Notes: generated from the letters alone by a model not told the origin. Positions 1 to 8,343 are shown, counted from the first letter of the stretch. The stretch is 64,000 nucleotides of DNA from Kitasatospora sp. MAP12-44 (GCF_029892095.1 NZ_JARZAE010000004.1:1240001-1304000), one strand, 5' to 3'. Program-made: numbers and translations.

Positions 1-264
1 GCCGACCTGGTCACGCTGGGCGACGGCGTCACCATCAACCGCGGCTGCGTGCTGCAGACCCACCTCTTCCACGACCGGATCATGCGCATGGATACTGTGA
101 TCCTCCGCGAGGGCGCCACGCTGGGCCCGGGTGGAATCGTGCTGCCCGGCAGCACCATCGGGGCCCGCAGCACGCTCGGGCCGGCCTCGCTGGTGATGCG
201 CGCGGAGTCCGTCCCGGCCGACACCCGGTGGCTGGGCAATCCGATCGAAGCCTGGCAGGCATAG
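1..264 (+). CDS. C-terminal end of Pls/PosA-like non-ribosomal peptide synthetase (5' truncated)
   Basis: The reading frame is open from base 1 and stops at TAG 262-264, so only the last 87 codons are in the window. The residues form left-handed beta-helix hexapeptide repeats (for example ILREGATLGPGG, IVLPGSTIGARS, TLGPASLV). This is the fold that closes the C-terminal membrane-transferase part of poly-lysine-synthetase-like (Pls/PosA) single-module synthetases. The M1 peptidase 4 bases downstream fits, because these two genes are often neighbours in streptomycetes. A plain hexapeptide acetyltransferase is the alternative; the upstream adenylation domain would decide and lies outside the window. 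Confidence 0.7.
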   Translation, partial: ADLVTLGDGVTINRGCVLQTHLFHDRIMRMDTVILREGATLGPGGIVLPGSTIGARSTLGPASLVMRAESVPADTRWLGNPIEAWQA

Positions 265-268
265 CCAG

Positions 269-1660
269 ATGCTCGGTACGGCACAGGAAGCGGACGAAGC
301 GTTGAGCTCCCCCAAGCAGGTCGATCCCTACTTCCCGGCCAGCGGCGATCCGCGCTACCGCGTGCACCGCTACGAACTGACCCTCGACTACCGCCCCGGC
401 CCCAACCGGCTCGGCGGCACCGCCCGGATAAGCGCGCTGGCCGGTCCCGAGCCGCTGCGCGAGTTCGCGCTCGACCTGGCGGACTTCCGGATCGGCCGGG
501 TGCTGGTGGACGGCAAGGCCACGCACTACACCCACCGGGCCGGCAAACTGCGGATCCGGCCGGCCCGGGCGGTCACGGCGGGCGCGGCGTTCACCATCGA
601 GGTGCACTACAGCGGCAACCCGAAGCCGGTGCGCAGCCAGTGGGGCGGGCTCGGCTGGGAGGAGCTGACGGACGGCGCGCTGGTCGCCAGCCAGCCGGTC
701 GGCGCGCCGTCCTGGTACCCGTGCAACGACCGGCCGGCCGACAAGGCCTCGTACCTGATCTCGCTGACCACGCCGTCGCCGTACGCGGTGGTGGCGGGCG
801 GGCGGCTGCTCACCCGGACCACCCGGGCCAGCAGTACCACCTGGGTCTACGACCAGCCGGCGCCCACCTCCAGCTACCTGGTGGGGATCGCGATCGGCGC
901 GTACGAGCGGGTGCTGTTCGGCGATCAGGACCCGGGCACCGTCCCGCAGAGCGGCTATGTGCCGGCCGGCCTGACGGCGCGCTTCGCCGCCGACTTCGGG
1001 CGCCAGCCGCAGATGATGCACCTGTTCGAGGAGCTGTTCGGCCCGTACCCCTTCAGCGAGTACGTGGTGGTGATCGCGGACGAGGAGCTCGACGTCCCGG
1101 TCGAGGCGCAGGCCATGGCCGTCTTCGGCACCAACCACCTGGACGGCGTGCGCGGCTCCGAGCGGCTGGTGGCCCACGAGTTGGCCCACCAGTGGTTCGG
1201 CAACAGCGTCACCGTCGCGGACTGGCGGCACATCTGGCTCAACGAGGGCTTCGCCAAGTACGCGGAGTGGCTCTGGGCCGAGCGGTCGGGCGGCCGCAGC
1301 GCGCAGGCGCACGCCGCCGACGCCCACCGGCTGCTGAGCACGCTGCCGCAGGACATGCGACTGGCCGACCCCGGGCGCAAGTTGATGTTCGACGACCGGC
1401 TCTACGAGCGCGGCGGCCTGACCGTGCACGCGCTGCGTACCGCGCTGGGCGACGACGCGTTCCACCGGATGCTGCGGGACTGGGCGACCGGGCGGCGTGA
1501 CGGGGTGGTCAGCACCGCGGACTTCACCGCGCACGCGCAGCGGTACACGGAGCAGTCGCTGACGGAGCTGTTCGACGCCTGGCTGTACCGGCCGGAGCTG
1601 CCGCCGCTGCCTGGGGGCGGCAGGGGCTTCCGGGTGCCGGCCTGGCCGGCCTGGCGGTAG
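269..1660 (+). CDS. M1 family zinc metallopeptidase (aminopeptidase-like)
   Basis: This 463-aa protein has the gluzincin signature HELAH at residues 303-307, with the second zinc Glu at 326 in NEGFAKY. A GAMEN-like strand (VEAQAMAVF) lies about 25 residues upstream, and a YERGG segment near 380 probably supplies the catalytic Tyr. It should hydrolyse N-terminal residues from peptides. No signal peptide or membrane segment is visible, so a cytoplasmic location is likely. It is about half the length of classical aminopeptidase N and lacks the C-terminal helical domain, as do other short actinobacterial M1 enzymes. It starts 4 bases after the preceding stop, implying co-transcription with the Pls-like gene. 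Confidence 0.9.
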   Translation: MLGTAQEADEALSSPKQVDPYFPASGDPRYRVHRYELTLDYRPGPNRLGGTARISALAGPEPLREFALDLADFRIGRVLVDGKATHYTHRAGKLRIRPARAVTAGAAFTIEVHYSGNPKPVRSQWGGLGWEELTDGALVASQPVGAPSWYPCNDRPADKASYLISLTTPSPYAVVAGGRLLTRTTRASSTTWVYDQPAPTSSYLVGIAIGAYERVLFGDQDPGTVPQSGYVPAGLTARFAADFGRQPQMMHLFEELFGPYPFSEYVVVIADEELDVPVEAQAMAVFGTNHLDGVRGSERLVAHELAHQWFGNSVTVADWRHIWLNEGFAKYAEWLWAERSGGRSAQAHAADAHRLLSTLPQDMRLADPGRKLMFDDRLYERGGLTVHALRTALGDDAFHRMLRDWATGRRDGVVSTADFTAHAQRYTEQSLTELFDAWLYRPELPPLPGGGRGFRVPAWPAWR

Positions 1661-1683
1661 CTTTTCGAGAGCACTCGTTAGGT

Positions 1684-1703
1684 CTTAGGTGCTGGCACCT
1701 AAG
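1684..1703. terminator. Inverted repeat between convergent genes
   Basis: Arms CTTAGGTGC (1684-1692) and GCACCTAAG (1695-1703) are perfect complements separated by 2 bases. The repeat lies between the M1 peptidase stop (1660) and the kinase-like gene, whose TAG stop (1699-1701) is inside the right arm. A short bidirectional terminator is the simplest reading. Confidence 0.5.
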
Positions 1704-2820
1704 TGCTGCTACCCGCAGGGCAGTTCCTGGCGCAGCTGCGGCGCAGCTCCACTGCCGGGTAGGGCGTCCGCTTGGACACCTCGACCAGGCGGTGGCGGAA
1801 CTCGCCCATCACGACGGCCGTCGCGGCGTGCCGGGTGAGGGTCGCGGCGGCGGGGGCGGGGAGTCCTTCGGGCCGCCTGCCCTCGGCCCAGTCACGGACG
1901 AACGGGGGCAACTGCCCGCCGGTGCTTGCGGTGCTTGCGCCGAAGCGCTTGGCCAGGTGGCGGTTGACCAGATGGGCCCCCGTCAGGGCGCAGTCGTAGT
2001 CCTCGTGCAGGGTGAGGAACTCACGTTCCTCGATGGACAGTTCGAAGCCGGAACTGAGGGCGAGGCCGAAGTCCGTGAAGTACAGCCGCCGGCCGTCGGT
2101 CAGGATGTTCTCGAAGTGCGCGTCGAAGTGGACCAGGCCCTGGCCGCGCATGAAGGCGACACCGGCTGCCACCGCCTCGTCCACCTGCGGGTAGGCGTCA
2201 GGCTGCTGGGCGGCCAGCCAGCTGCCGAGCGTCTGCGGCACGTACTCAAGGAAGAGCACCAGGCTCGCGGTGGCGTCGCGCAGGCCCTCCAGCCGGCGGC
2301 GGACGGCCGGCGAGCCGTCCCAGTAGTCGACGAGGCCCGCCAAGTCGTGGGCCTTCGCGTCGACTTCGGCGGTAGTGGCCATCGGTCGGCCCGGCAGCAG
2401 CCGCCAGTGGTGCAGCAGCGGAAAGCCCTGGTAGCCGTTCCCGAGCACCCAGTTGGTCGTCATGAGGTGCACGGCCAGCTCGCGCCAGACGCCGAAGCCC
2501 GCCGAGCCCACGCCGTACTGGTAGAAGCCCGGCAGCTCGAAGACGTTGGCCGTGGACCTGAGGTTCTCCGGGCGCAACTCCAGCTCGGTGACCGGGATCT
2601 GCTTGACGAAGACCGGAAGACCCGCGACCTCCAACCGCGCCGAGGACCCACCGATCCCCTTCCCCAGGGGAGTTGCTCCAGCCAGCAGCTCCACCAGGCG
2701 TCGATCGCTCAGCAGGGCGAGGTGGGTGGAGGCTGCCAGGTGGGCCGCCGTCCGCGTGCTGAGCAGCGACTCCGGGGCGGGATGCGGGGCCGAGTGCGGG
2801 GCCGAGTCCGGGTGGGTCAT
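1699..2820 (-). CDS. Protein kinase-like (KDO/Wa-type) phosphotransferase
   Basis: The product is 373 aa, starting at ATG 2820 behind a GGAG 10 bases upstream. It has the kinase core: a probable ATP-binding Lys (VFVKQ, K73), RE at 113-114, a catalytic loop HFDAHFEN at 231-238 (H231, D233, N238) and the metal-binding DFG at 250-252. The layout resembles lipopolysaccharide-kinase/RIO-like small kinases more than Pkn-type Ser/Thr kinases, and there is no transmembrane or PASTA segment. The substrate is unknown. The N-terminal 25 residues are Ser/Pro/His-rich and probably disordered. An open frame continues upstream of 2820 but lacks kinase-like character, so the internal ATG is preferred. Confidence 0.75.
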   Translation of the reverse strand: MTHPDSAPHSAPHPAPESLLSTRTAAHLAASTHLALLSDRRLVELLAGATPLGKGIGGSSARLEVAGLPVFVKQIPVTELELRPENLRSTANVFELPGFYQYGVGSAGFGVWRELAVHLMTTNWVLGNGYQGFPLLHHWRLLPGRPMATTAEVDAKAHDLAGLVDYWDGSPAVRRRLEGLRDATASLVLFLEYVPQTLGSWLAAQQPDAYPQVDEAVAAGVAFMRGQGLVHFDAHFENILTDGRRLYFTDFGLALSSGFELSIEEREFLTLHEDYDCALTGAHLVNRHLAKRFGASTASTGGQLPPFVRDWAEGRRPEGLPAPAAATLTRHAATAVVMGEFRHRLVEVSKRTPYPAVELRRSCARNCPAGSST

Positions 2821-2976
2821 GGGTGCGGGCTCCTCGGGGTAACGGGCCGGTCCAACCGGCCCACTCTGACGTTGATCAGAGCCGACCGCCAGTGATTTCG
2901 CGCCCGCGGCGACCCGCCGACGCTCGGTTGTCACTCCTCGCCCTTCGGCGGACACTGAGCCGAGGAGGTGATGCGC

Positions 2977-3861
2977 GTGACCGGAGTGAGCGGCTCCCGC
3001 TCCCAGGGTCGCCCGGACGATCGCGGCATCCTCGGCCGCCCTCTCGAGGCGGTCCCCAGGGCAGCTGCGGGCGGTCACGCCGTCGTGCGGCTCGCCGACG
3101 GGCGCAGCGGCGGTCGGCTCGCCGACGTCCGGCCCGCGCGGGTGGGCCTGCTGCGGGTGGCGCTGGTGCTGGCCTGTCCCGGGGGTGTGGTCGCCGCGAG
3201 CGATCTGCGGGCGCTGGTGACGGCCGACATCCTGCAGCGCACCGTGGAGGCGGAGGGGCTGCAGCTGTTCCATGTGCTCGCCGGCCCGGCCCTCGCACCG
3301 GAGCAGGCGAAGGTCCTCAACCGTGCGATCACCGCGCTCGGCGTCCACCCCCCGCTGGACTCGGCTCCGCTCGGCGGCGCACCCGACGTCCACGTGATCG
3401 CGGACGGCGCCGACGTCCAGGACCTCACGACGGCAGGCGTGCAGGTGCGGGTGGGCGCGGTGAGCGGTGCGCTCGACGGAGCCGACAGCGCTGGCGACGC
3501 CGGCGGGCTCGCCAACGGCGACACCGACCCGTCCGCCCTGCGCCTGGCGCTCCTCACCCAGCCGTACGCGCAGCCCATAACGCTCACCCGGGCGGTGCTC
3601 GCCGACGCGGAACAGACGGTCCTGCGCTGGCGACACCGGGTCGCCGAGTGGGCGCGGTCCCCGTCGCAGCCGGTACCCCCGGAGCTGCAGCGCCAGGCCC
3701 AGGCTGCGTTCACCCGCGACCTCGACAGCCCCGCCGTCCTCGCCCTCCTCGCCCAGGTCGAAGCGACCGCGGACCTGGCCGACGGTGCCCGCTTCGAGAC
3801 CTTCGCCTCGATCGACCGCGTACTCGCCCTGGAGCTCACCCGCAGCATCGGCAGCGTCTAG
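2977..3861 (+). CDS. Degenerate cysteinyl-tRNA synthetase-like protein
   Basis: The 294-aa product resembles CysRS along its length but seems to lack the catalytic signatures. The C-terminal half (LRLALLTQPY, LADAEQTVLRW, FTRDLDSPAVLALL, RFETFASIDRVLAL) is a recognisable DALR/CysRS helical domain. In the N-terminal half the HIGH-like motif (VCGPTVYDxxHIGH in CysRS), the zinc Cys residues and the KMSKS loop are absent. It is about 170 residues shorter than CysRS. AGGAGG at 2963-2968 favours GTG 2977 (8-base gap) over ATG 2971 (2-base gap) or GTG 2968. It is probably not a functional aminoacyl-tRNA synthetase, and its role is unknown. Confidence 0.6.
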   Translation: MTGVSGSRSQGRPDDRGILGRPLEAVPRAAAGGHAVVRLADGRSGGRLADVRPARVGLLRVALVLACPGGVVAASDLRALVTADILQRTVEAEGLQLFHVLAGPALAPEQAKVLNRAITALGVHPPLDSAPLGGAPDVHVIADGADVQDLTTAGVQVRVGAVSGALDGADSAGDAGGLANGDTDPSALRLALLTQPYAQPITLTRAVLADAEQTVLRWRHRVAEWARSPSQPVPPELQRQAQAAFTRDLDSPAVLALLAQVEATADLADGARFETFASIDRVLALELTRSIGSV

Positions 3862-3869
3862 CCACCACC

Positions 3870-4079
3870 TCAGCCGAGCGGGAACCCACCCGCCTTGACG
3901 CCGACGACGAACGCCGACCACGCGGCCGCGGGAAAGGCGAGCGCGGGGCCGTGCGGGTCCTTGGAGTCACGGACGGCCATTCCACCGACGGCGGTGCGCC
4001 CGGTCTCCACGCAGTCGTTCGCCTGAGCGCTGTAGCTGCTCTTGTACCAGTCCTGAACGTCGGTCTCCGGCACGGTCAT
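3870..4079 (-). CDS. DUF397 domain small protein
   Basis: This 69-aa protein has the DUF397 pattern: WYKSSYSAQANDCVE near the N-terminus, then VRDSKDPHGPALAF and a terminal AWSAFVVGVKAG. Such proteins occur in pairs with DUF5753 helix-turn-helix regulators in streptomycetes and modulate them (BldB/WhiJ-type systems). Start ATG 4079 follows AAGGGGTGAG; an upstream in-frame ATG at 4106 lacks a site. It lies 27 bases downstream of the HTH gene on the same strand, so the two are very likely co-transcribed. It converges with the CysRS-like gene, with an 8-base gap. Confidence 0.9.
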   Translation of the reverse strand: MTVPETDVQDWYKSSYSAQANDCVETGRTAVGGMAVRDSKDPHGPALAFPAAAWSAFVVGVKAGGFPLG

Positions 4080-4106
4080 GTGCTCACCCCTTGTCCGATC
4101 TTGCAC

Positions 4107-4964
4107 TCACGGCTCTGCCGCGATGCTGGAGATCATATCCAGCGACTTCGCGGGGCTGAGTGCCGCCGAGCGAAGGTACTCGAAGACGAGCCCGTACCCG
4201 TCCAACTCGGCTTCCTGTTCAAGGTAGTGGCTGCTCGTCAGCGTCTCCAGGAACACAGCTCCGGGGGTCGGCGAGTCAGTGAAACCGAACATCACGAACG
4301 CACCGCATGCCCCTGCGGTAGCACCGACGTCCATCGGTACGACCTGGAGCGTGACGTTGGGGAGCTGTGCCGCCTTCGTGAGCTGATCCAACTGGGCGCG
4401 CTGAACGTCCCTGCCGCCGACCGGGCAACGGAGCGCCGGCTCCCAGATGATCGCCCAGAAGCGGGCCGGGTCCGATTTCGAGAGAACGTCCTTCCGTTCC
4501 ATCCGCACTCTGACCAACTGGTCGATACGTTCCGGGCGGACAGCGGCCGGATTAGCCTCCAGCAGGGCGCGGGCGTACCCCTCCGTCTGCAACAGCCCTG
4601 GTACGACGAGGGGTTGCCACGTGCGGATGTAGCGGGCATCCCCTTCGAGGCCGAGGAAGTCGGCGTAGGCCGGCGGGATCGTGTCGCCGTAGTCGTGCCA
4701 CCAGCCACGCTTCCTGCTGTCACGCGCCAGTGCTTCGAGGGAGTCACGATCGCGCTGTTCGGTGACGCCGTAGAGATCCAGCAGGATGCCGAGATCGAGC
4801 CTGCGGATGCCGGATGCGCCCGTCTCTATCCGGCTGATCTTCGCGCGGGAGCACTTGAGCGCCTGTGCGGCGTCCTCGGTCGTCTTGTTCACGGAGTCGC
4901 GCAGTCGACGGAGTTCAGAGCCGAGACGGCGCCCGCGCACAGTCGGCCTGGGTTCCTCGGACAT
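4107..4964 (-). CDS. XRE-type helix-turn-helix regulator with DUF5753
   Basis: The product is 285 aa. Residues about 12-70 form an XRE helix-turn-helix (ELRRLRDSVNKTTEDAAQAL, KISRIETG). The rest is the DUF5753 domain, recognisable from YADFLGLE, WQPLVVPGLLQTEGYAR and the late VMFGF and VFLETL strands. This is the architecture of WhiJ-like developmental regulators. The ATG at 4964 has a GAGAGG site 9 bases upstream. It heads the DUF397 gene and diverges from the HATPase gene, together forming the usual regulator / small antagonist / ATPase triad. Its target may be the TTGC-rich region at 5034-5074. Confidence 0.9.
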   Translation of the reverse strand: MSEEPRPTVRGRRLGSELRRLRDSVNKTTEDAAQALKCSRAKISRIETGASGIRRLDLGILLDLYGVTEQRDRDSLEALARDSRKRGWWHDYGDTIPPAYADFLGLEGDARYIRTWQPLVVPGLLQTEGYARALLEANPAAVRPERIDQLVRVRMERKDVLSKSDPARFWAIIWEPALRCPVGGRDVQRAQLDQLTKAAQLPNVTLQVVPMDVGATAGACGAFVMFGFTDSPTPGAVFLETLTSSHYLEQEAELDGYGLVFEYLRSAALSPAKSLDMISSIAAEP

Positions 4965-5033
4965 GGTCGGTTCCTCTCTTGATTTTGCTCAGTCTCCCCG
5001 CTGACGAGGCGTCAGGGTCTACTGGAGCCAATA

Positions 5034-5074
5034 TTGCATGGTTGCAACTGTTTCGGTTGCGAGTTGCACTGCAA
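5034..5074. promoter_or_regulatory. Cluster of TTGC(A) motifs in the triad's divergent promoter region
   Basis: Within 41 bases there are TTGCA (5034-5038), the palindrome GTTGCAAC (5041-5048), GGTTGC (5055-5060), GTTGCA (5063-5068) and TGCAA (5070-5074). The cluster lies between the HTH gene (start 4964) and the HATPase gene (start 5227) in an otherwise GC-rich context. It is a plausible operator for the DUF5753 regulator; this is inference from position and repetition. Confidence 0.45.
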
Positions 5075-5226
5075 GAGGCGCATGCTTACCGACAGTAGGC
5101 CACTACGCCACGATCAGTGATGCTGATGGCCCGTCACTCGGGCATTCCCATGCTCGCTGTCGGCCGTCATGCGAGCGCACTCTGCTCGATCCCTGTCGGT
5201 GGCCCGGTACCCGAGGGAGCTCTGCC

Positions 5227-5691
5227 ATGTCCGAGTCGCAGCGCAAGCCGCTCGCACCCACCCTCCAGGAAAGCTGCTGGCTGCCGCGCAGCAACCGCTC
5301 GCCGGGGATCGCCCGGCAGTTGCTGCGGGAGCTGCTGGCGCGCATGCAGGACGGCGAACGCTTCACCGAACACGGGGAGTTGGTGCTATCTGAGCTGGTC
5401 ACCAACGCGCTGGTGCATGGCACGCGGCGCGGCCAGTTGGTTCGGGTGAGCTTCGAGGCGGGCCGCGACCGGCTCTGGATCGGGGTGGAGGACGCCGACA
5501 ACAGAGCGCCCCGACTGAGTCCCGCGCCGCAGGGTGAGTCCGGGCGCGGGTTGCTGCTGGTGGACCAGCTGTCCGCCGACTGGGGCTGGGCACCGCGTCA
5601 GGGCCTTGGGAAGCAGGTCTGGTCCGTACTGGCCCCGGCGGGCGGGATCCCGGAGCAGCTACCGCTGAGCCAGTCCGCGCTACAGCGGTAG
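5227..5691 (+). CDS. HATPase_c anti-sigma-type ATP-binding protein
   Basis: This 154-aa single-domain protein is of the RsbW/SpoIIAB-like family. The N box is LVLSELVTNALVHG (residues about 52-65), the G1 box is VEDAD near 85, and the G2 box is GRGLLLVDQLS near 102-112. It lacks a phospho-acceptor domain and probably acts as a small serine kinase/anti-sigma factor. The ATG at 5227 follows GGGAG with an 8-base gap; the frame is open upstream but without a site. It diverges from the XRE-DUF397 pair, the neighbourhood known for streptomycete WhiJ/AbaA-like loci. Confidence 0.88.
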   Translation: MSESQRKPLAPTLQESCWLPRSNRSPGIARQLLRELLARMQDGERFTEHGELVLSELVTNALVHGTRRGQLVRVSFEAGRDRLWIGVEDADNRAPRLSPAPQGESGRGLLLVDQLSADWGWAPRQGLGKQVWSVLAPAGGIPEQLPLSQSALQR

Positions 5692-6041
5692 CGGCAGCGG
5701 TTGCGGCAGCGGTTGCGAACCGCCGGCCGCGCGCCCCAGGGTCCCACTGCGCTCCGGCCCTGCTGCAGCGCCCGTTCGAAGCAGAGCGAGCTCTCCGCGT
5801 CCGCGTACGCTCCGTAAAGCGCCCAGCAATGACGGATTCGGGCTGGGGCCGTCTGACGGGGTCGACTCGCCAACCGGGTTCGCAGCCTGGGTGGCACAGT
5901 TGACGGAGAAGTCGGATCCGCCGACGTTGGCGGAGCCTGGCCACCCGGGCGTCGAAGGCGTGTGGGACACCGAACACGGCCCCGCACGGCGGTACTGGAT
6001 CGAGATCTAGCGTGACAAATGCACTGGTATTCAGGGGGAAC
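5692..6041. other. Intergenic stretch with short repeats and a possible gene remnant
   Basis: The first 25 bases are a small tandem of GCGGCAGCGGTT-like units, directly after the HATPase stop. From about 5813 to the TAG at 6008-6010 the plus strand has an open frame ending WVAQLTEKSDPP ... VWDTEHGPARRYWIEI. Its residue mix looks protein-like, but it has no start codon with a ribosome site. It may be the 3' remnant of a decayed gene. I recognise no family. AGGGGGA at 6033-6039 is the ribosome site of the next gene. Confidence 0.3.
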
Positions 6042-6812
6042 ATGATGAGTCGATTCGCCGTGCAGTACATCGGTGGCCCGAGTGCTGTGCTGGAGATCGG
6101 TGGGCTGCGGCTCCTGACCGACCCCACCTTCGACCCGCCCGGCGAGTACCCGATCGGGGCGCGGGTGCTGGTGAAGAACGCGGGGCCGGCGCTGACAGCG
6201 GACCAGGTCGGCGCGGTGGACGCCGTACTGCTCTCGCACGACCAGCACCCCGACAACCTCGACCGGGCGGGCCGCGACTACCTGGCCGGCGCCGCCGTGG
6301 TACTGAGCACCGCCTCCGCGCAGCAGCGGCTCGGCGGCGCCGTCCGCGCGCTGGCGAACTGGGAGAGCGTCGAACTGCCGCGCCCGGATGGCGGGTTGCT
6401 GCGGGTCACCGGTGTGCCCGCGCAGCACGGGCCGGACGGGAGCGAGCATCTGGTCGGCGAGGTCACCGGCTTCGTGCTGACCGGTGAGGGGCTGCCGTCC
6501 GTGTACGTCAGCGGCGACAACGCCTCGCTCGCGGTGGTCCAGCGGATCGCCGACCGCCTCGGACCCGTCGACATCGCGCTGCTCTTCGCCGGCGCCGCCC
6601 GGACCCCGGTCGCCGACGGGCCGCTCACCCTGACCAGCGAACACGCCGCCACCGCGGCCGGGATCCTCGGCGCATCCCAGGTGATCCCGCTGCACTTCGA
6701 GCACTGGGGCCACTTCACCGAGGGCGCCGACACGCTGCTGAAGGCCTTCGAGCAGACGGCCACCACCGCTCAGCTGCACCTGCCGCGCCCGGGCGACCGC
6801 CTGGAGCTCTGA
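6042..6812 (+). CDS. MBL-fold metal-dependent hydrolase (UlaG-like)
   Basis: This 256-aa protein starts with a beta strand (FAVQYIGGPSAVLEIGG) and has the metal-binding loop SHDQHPDN (H66, H69, D71), close to the canonical HxHxD. Later metal-ligand regions are GVPAQHGPDG, VYVSGDNAS and LHFEHWGHF. This is the L-ascorbate-6-phosphate-lactonase-like/YkfA-type branch of the metallo-beta-lactamase fold; the substrate is unknown. ATG 6042 or 6045 sits just behind AGGGGGA. It converges with the Imm32-like gene, with a 16-base gap. Confidence 0.85.
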   Translation: MMSRFAVQYIGGPSAVLEIGGLRLLTDPTFDPPGEYPIGARVLVKNAGPALTADQVGAVDAVLLSHDQHPDNLDRAGRDYLAGAAVVLSTASAQQRLGGAVRALANWESVELPRPDGGLLRVTGVPAQHGPDGSEHLVGEVTGFVLTGEGLPSVYVSGDNASLAVVQRIADRLGPVDIALLFAGAARTPVADGPLTLTSEHAATAAGILGASQVIPLHFEHWGHFTEGADTLLKAFEQTATTAQLHLPRPGDRLEL

Positions 6813-6828
6813 GACGGAGCACGCGGAG

Positions 6829-7116
6829 CTACTCGTCGTTCCGTTCCAGGACCAGGCTGACCGAACCGTCCTCGAGCCCGTTGCTCTCCTCCAGATGCAG
6901 GTGGCTGCCGTCCGGGGTGCCGTCCTGGGCGAGCGTCAGGAGGTGGCCGGCGAGGGTGCGCAGGCCGGCGGCGTTCGCCTCGATGACGAGCTCGGCACCG
7001 AAGCTCCGGACGCTGATCCGCGCGTCCTCCTCCCAGCTGTACGTGCGTGACACACCGTCGGTGCTCGCGGTCACGGTGTGGCTGGCGGTCGGGGGCTGTC
7101 CCTGCGCGGCTGTCAT
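6829..7116 (-). CDS. Imm32-like small immunity-type protein
   Basis: The product is 95 aa. The central strand-helix LVIEANAAGLRTLAGHLLTL followed by AQDGTPDGSHLHLEE and SVSLVLERNDE matches the pattern of the Imm32 immunity family as I know it. Those proteins are usually linked to polymorphic toxins, but no toxin gene is near. The ATG (7116) overlaps the TGA of the upstream MFS gene (ATGA, 4 bases), so translation is coupled to the transporter. It could equally be a small accessory protein of the pump. The family name is a moderate-confidence call. Confidence 0.6.
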   Translation of the reverse strand: MTAAQGQPPTASHTVTASTDGVSRTYSWEEDARISVRSFGAELVIEANAAGLRTLAGHLLTLAQDGTPDGSHLHLEESNGLEDGSVSLVLERNDE

Positions 7117-8282
7117 GGACCCATACTGCCCGCCGGCCGTCGTCGCCGGGCGTGGAGTACGAGGACGGCGGCGGCCGCGGCGGCGAGGACGGTGGTGAGG
7201 GAGTCGGCGGGAGTGCGGTCCTGCACGAGGGTGAAGGAGAGGGCGGAGTACGGGCCGTAGACGATCCCGGCCGCGGCGAAGCCGGCCAGTGAGGCGGCGG
7301 CTGCGTTGGTGTGCAGGGCGAAGGGCAGCAGGGCGAGTCCGTGGCCGGCGATGATGCCGAGCATGACCGGCCACAGGAGCAGGCGTCGGGCCAGGTCCAG
7401 GCCGAAGGCTCCGAGGACGCCACCGGCGCCGAAAGCCGCCCAGTAGCACCCGAGGAGCCCGGAGCCGGCGTGTAGGTCGTGGGTGACGAAGAGGGGAAGC
7501 GCCACCTCGACCGGTCCGAAGAAGAGGTTGAAGAACCAGGTGACGGCCAGCAGGCCGAGTAGTTCGCGCTGCCGCAGGAGTATTCCGATCCCCTGGCGGG
7601 TACTCCCACCCGCCGCGTGGCGCGAGGCGGAGGAGGAAAAGGAGGAGGGCGGCAGCGGTACGGCGCCGGCCTGGAGGGCCAGCACGGCGAAGGTGAGGGC
7701 GTCCAGTCCGATGATCAGAGCCGGGGAGACGGCGTCGGCCAGCACCCCGGCCGGCGCGGGACCGACGATGACGGACGTCCAGACGCTGGTGCTCAGCACG
7801 GTGTTCGCGGCCAACCGCTGGTCGTCGGGCAGCAAGGGCGCGAACAGGGCGTACTTGCCGGCCTTGCCCCAGGCGTGCAGCAGCGACGACCCGGCCAGCA
7901 GGCTGACGTACAGCACCGGTGTGAGCGCCCCGGCTGCCCAGGCGACGGGGACCGCGCCGAGCAGGACGGCGCGCAACCACCCGTCGACCACCAGGAGTTG
8001 CCGCGCGGGCAGTCGGCGCATCCAACGGCCCAGGGCCAGCGCGCCCAGGACGCCGGGCAGGATGTAGGCGGCCACCGCGGCGCCCACCAGCACGCCCGGC
8101 GCGGAGGCGGGGGCCAGCGCCAGGGCGAGCCAGGCGACCGCGACGGTGCTCATCCCCTCCCCGAGGTCGGACAGCGTGAACACGGGCAGCAGGCGGCAGA
8201 AGCGCCGGTCGGCGAACAACGGGCGGTGGGCCCCGGGCAGCAGGCGGATCAACGACGAACCCGCCGTGGTGAGTTGACCCAT
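7113..8282 (-). CDS. MFS transporter
   Basis: This 389-aa polytopic membrane protein has about 11-12 hydrophobic helices (for example VAVAWLALALAP, LVGAAVAAYILPGVLGALAL, LLGLLAVTWFFNLFFG, LLLWPVMLGIIAG). The conserved inter-helix 2-3 loop is LGRWMRRLPARQLLVVDGW. A low-complexity Ser-rich cytoplasmic loop (SSFSSSASRH) splits the two halves. It resembles drug/macrolide-efflux-like MFS proteins; the substrate is unknown. The C-terminus ends in an Arg-rich tail. The gene overlaps the Imm32-like gene by ATGA and diverges from the LysR gene, which may control it. Tandem TCCGGCGCGG copies lie directly upstream (8284-8303). Confidence 0.88.
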   Translation of the reverse strand: MGQLTTAGSSLIRLLPGAHRPLFADRRFCRLLPVFTLSDLGEGMSTVAVAWLALALAPASAPGVLVGAAVAAYILPGVLGALALGRWMRRLPARQLLVVDGWLRAVLLGAVPVAWAAGALTPVLYVSLLAGSSLLHAWGKAGKYALFAPLLPDDQRLAANTVLSTSVWTSVIVGPAPAGVLADAVSPALIIGLDALTFAVLALQAGAVPLPPSSFSSSASRHAAGGSTRQGIGILLRQRELLGLLAVTWFFNLFFGPVEVALPLFVTHDLHAGSGLLGCYWAAFGAGGVLGAFGLDLARRLLLWPVMLGIIAGHGLALLPFALHTNAAAASLAGFAAAGIVYGPYSALSFTLVQDRTPADSLTTVLAAAAAAVLVLHARRRRPAGSMGP

Positions 8283-8343
8283 GTCCGGCGCGGTCCGGCG
8301 CGGTCCGGCGTGATCCCGGCGCGGCGAGCCGGGTTGAGGTGTT

